Shown here in pieces: positions 62,987-64,000 of a DNA stretch of 64,000 nucleotides. Under the pieces are notes generated by a model. That model made no database searches. It was not told the origin of the DNA and saw nothing but the letters and a program-made list of their open reading frames with translations. Within the stretch, counting starts at the first letter, position 1. Each line of letters opens with the position of its first letter. Source of the DNA: Dolomitihabitans soli (GTDB taxonomy: Bacteria; Actinomycetota; Actinomycetes; Streptosporangiales; Streptosporangiaceae); NCBI RefSeq assembly GCF_022213955.1, contig NZ_JAKNTW010000006.1:372001-436000 (forward strand), written 5' to 3'. The translations under genes and the position numbers were made by a program.

Positions 62987-63066
62987 AGGCGCTCCACCGC
63001 CTTCACCACGAACCCGAAGACCACGAAGATCGCGACCGTCAGGACGACGAAGATGACGTCGGCCAT
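62983..63066 (-). CDS. 27-residue membrane peptide upstream of kdpF
   Basis: Encodes MADVIFVVLTVAIFVVFGFV followed by VKAVERL, one hydrophobic helix with a basic end. The ATG has GAGGAG 5 nt upstream, and the stop overlaps kdpF. It heads the kdp operon. The function is unknown; a leader or a second small Kdp subunit is inferred. Confidence 0.7.
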   Translation of the reverse strand: MADVIFVVLTVAIFVVFGFVVKAVERL

Positions 63067-63585
63067 CTCTGCTCCTCAATTACGAACTACCGGCTTGGCC
63101 CATCCGGACAGGCGGCCACAAGACCAGCAAATCCCTAGATTCGTACGGTTTTGCAACTCTTGACAGGTTCCATACGGCACCCGGTCAACTATTGGCACCC
63201 TCGCTACGTAAAGCCTCCCGGCGATGCCCTGGCCTGCGCACTCCCGGCCTGGACTGTGATCCGCGATCTCCGGTGGCCCGGCCTTTCCCGCCGCCGGAGT
63301 TTCCCGATCAAATGGAAACGGCGATTTGATCAGTGCGGTCACTCATATATACGTGTGGCGCGGTTGTGGGAGCGGAATAGCATCATGGGATGATCGGATG
63401 TCTGCCCGCGATATTGATGTTTTCTTGACGCCGTGATCATGAAAGTCATCACTTGGTCTCAGTAGGGTGCTTTCGTCTTTACGACTTCTTGATGCGGGGG
63501 TGGCCGGATTGGCCGAGGTGGACCGGTCTGCAGTGATGCGCTGGCTACCCGCGGGGCCACGGACCGACCGGGGAGAGGGCCGGGA
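63067..63585. promoter_or_regulatory. Divergent kdp/transporter control region
   Basis: 519 bp with lower GC than its neighbours and no gene. It contains the inverted repeat GATCAAAT (63307-63314)/ATTTGATC (63325-63332), a second one GTGAT/ATCAC at 433-452 of the 63-kb line, and TTGACA near 63158. I see no convincing c-di-AMP riboswitch, although such elements often precede K+ transporter genes. Confidence 0.45.
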
Positions 63586-64000
63586 GTGAGCACGACGACC
63601 CCGGCGCGGGGCGGTTCAGGGCTGCAGCGCTGGCTGCTGAAGGGGCTGCGGCGCCCCGACGCCAAGACCACCGGACCGCAGCACGAAGAGACGCCGGACC
63701 ATCAGCACTCCTGGTGGCAGGTGATGTGCCTGACCGGCGTCGACTACTTCTCCACCCTCGGCTACCAGCCGGGCATCGCCGCTCTGGCCGCCGGGGCGCT
63801 GAGCCCGGTCGCCACCATGCTGCTGGTCGCGCTGACCCTGTTCGGGGCCCTGCCCACCTACCGGGCGGTGGCCAGGGAGAGCCCCAACGGGCTGGGCTCG
63901 CTGTCGATGCTGGAACGCCTGCTGCCCGGGTGGCGCGGCAAACTGCTGGTGCTGTTCCTGCTCGGCTTCGTCGCCACCGCGTTCATCGTGACGATCACTC
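63586..64000 (+). CDS. APC-family transporter, possibly KimA-like K+ transporter (3' end off window)
   Basis: The first ~138 residues are seen. They have a hydrophilic N-terminus, then [38 protein letters not shown] and [18 protein letters not shown], hydrophobic helices as in APC permeases. The [11 protein letters not shown] pattern recalls KimA-type K+ importers, and the divergent kdp operon supports a K+ role. The GTG follows GAGAGGG. The rest is beyond the right edge. Confidence 0.75.
   Translation, partial: MSTTTPARGGSGLQRWLLKGLRRPDAKTTGPQHEETPDHQHSWWQVMCLTGVDYFSTLGYQPGIAALAAGALSPVATMLLVALTLFGALPTYRAVARESPNGLGSLSMLERLLPGWRGKLLVLFLLGFVATAFIVTIT

Noticed and set aside
63490-63570. tRNA-like sequence before the APC transporter
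   Set aside because: The GGTGGCCGGATTGGCC stretch resembles a class II tRNA start, but no cloverleaf, anticodon arm or T-loop (GTTCRA) could be built.
63067-63585. c-di-AMP (ydaO) riboswitch
   Set aside because: Expected by context, but I could not find the conserved core segments. A covariance-model search (RF00379) would decide.

Overview
The window is GC-rich actinomycete DNA with GTG and TTG starts, overlapping stop/start operons and LacI, TetR, ArsR and LmbU regulators. Gene content would suit a rare actinomycete (Streptosporangiales-like) or Streptomyces; this placement is inference. No tRNA, rRNA or CRISPR array was recognised.

Region 1 (1-10969) is catabolic. A divergent pair, a Gfo/Idh/MocA oxidoreductase on the left and an SDR / CoA-transferase / enoyl-CoA hydratase / shikimate-dehydrogenase-like operon on the right, shares a promoter with two AAGCGCTT LacI-type operators. 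Beyond a strong hairpin lies an oppositely oriented operon of a substrate-binding lipoprotein, permease, ATPase, permease and an ACMSD-like amidohydrolase. It is divergent from a LacI regulator, with two TAGGCAAACGT operators between them.

Region 2 (11-24.9 kb) is a mosaic. It holds an orphan DesK-type sensor kinase beside a broken ABC ATPase, a lipoprotein hydrolase, and an FAD monooxygenase behind stacked palindromes. An ArsR/SRPBCC/DinB-like operon is bracketed by two inverted ~190 bp elements with Tn3-like terminal repeats. A tyrosine recombinase lies beside one of two 126 bp direct repeats; the other adjoins a Tn3 transposase fragment. A PQQ-propeller lipoprotein, a TetR regulator and a Pro-rich membrane protein complete the region.

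Region 3 (24.9-52.8 kb) is a biosynthetic gene cluster I cannot match to a known pathway. It has four stand-alone adenylate-forming enzymes, three discrete carrier proteins, two free-standing condensation domains, an LmbU-family activator, two Gfo/Idh oxidoreductases with a TIM-barrel isomerase between them, two glycosyltransferases, a TauD-type oxygenase, an amidase, a glutaminase-less asparagine-synthetase-like ligase, a flavoprotein, a Nudix hydrolase and a three-gene ABC exporter. One adenylation enzyme carries the exact nine-residue L-proline code and lies next to an acyl-CoA-dehydrogenase-like flavoprotein, the classic pair that makes pyrrole-2-carboxyl-carrier. The cluster also holds a 32-residue double-glycine peptide gene beside a C39-peptidase ABC transporter. 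A pyrrole-bearing, glycosylated product is inferred.

Region 4 (52.8-55.5 kb) is a DrrAB-like ABC exporter with a divergent TetR regulator. Region 5 (55.6-64 kb) is a K+ locus: a 27-residue membrane peptide, kdpF, kdpA, kdpB, kdpC and kdpD, with no kdpE in the window, divergent from an APC-type transporter cut by the right edge.
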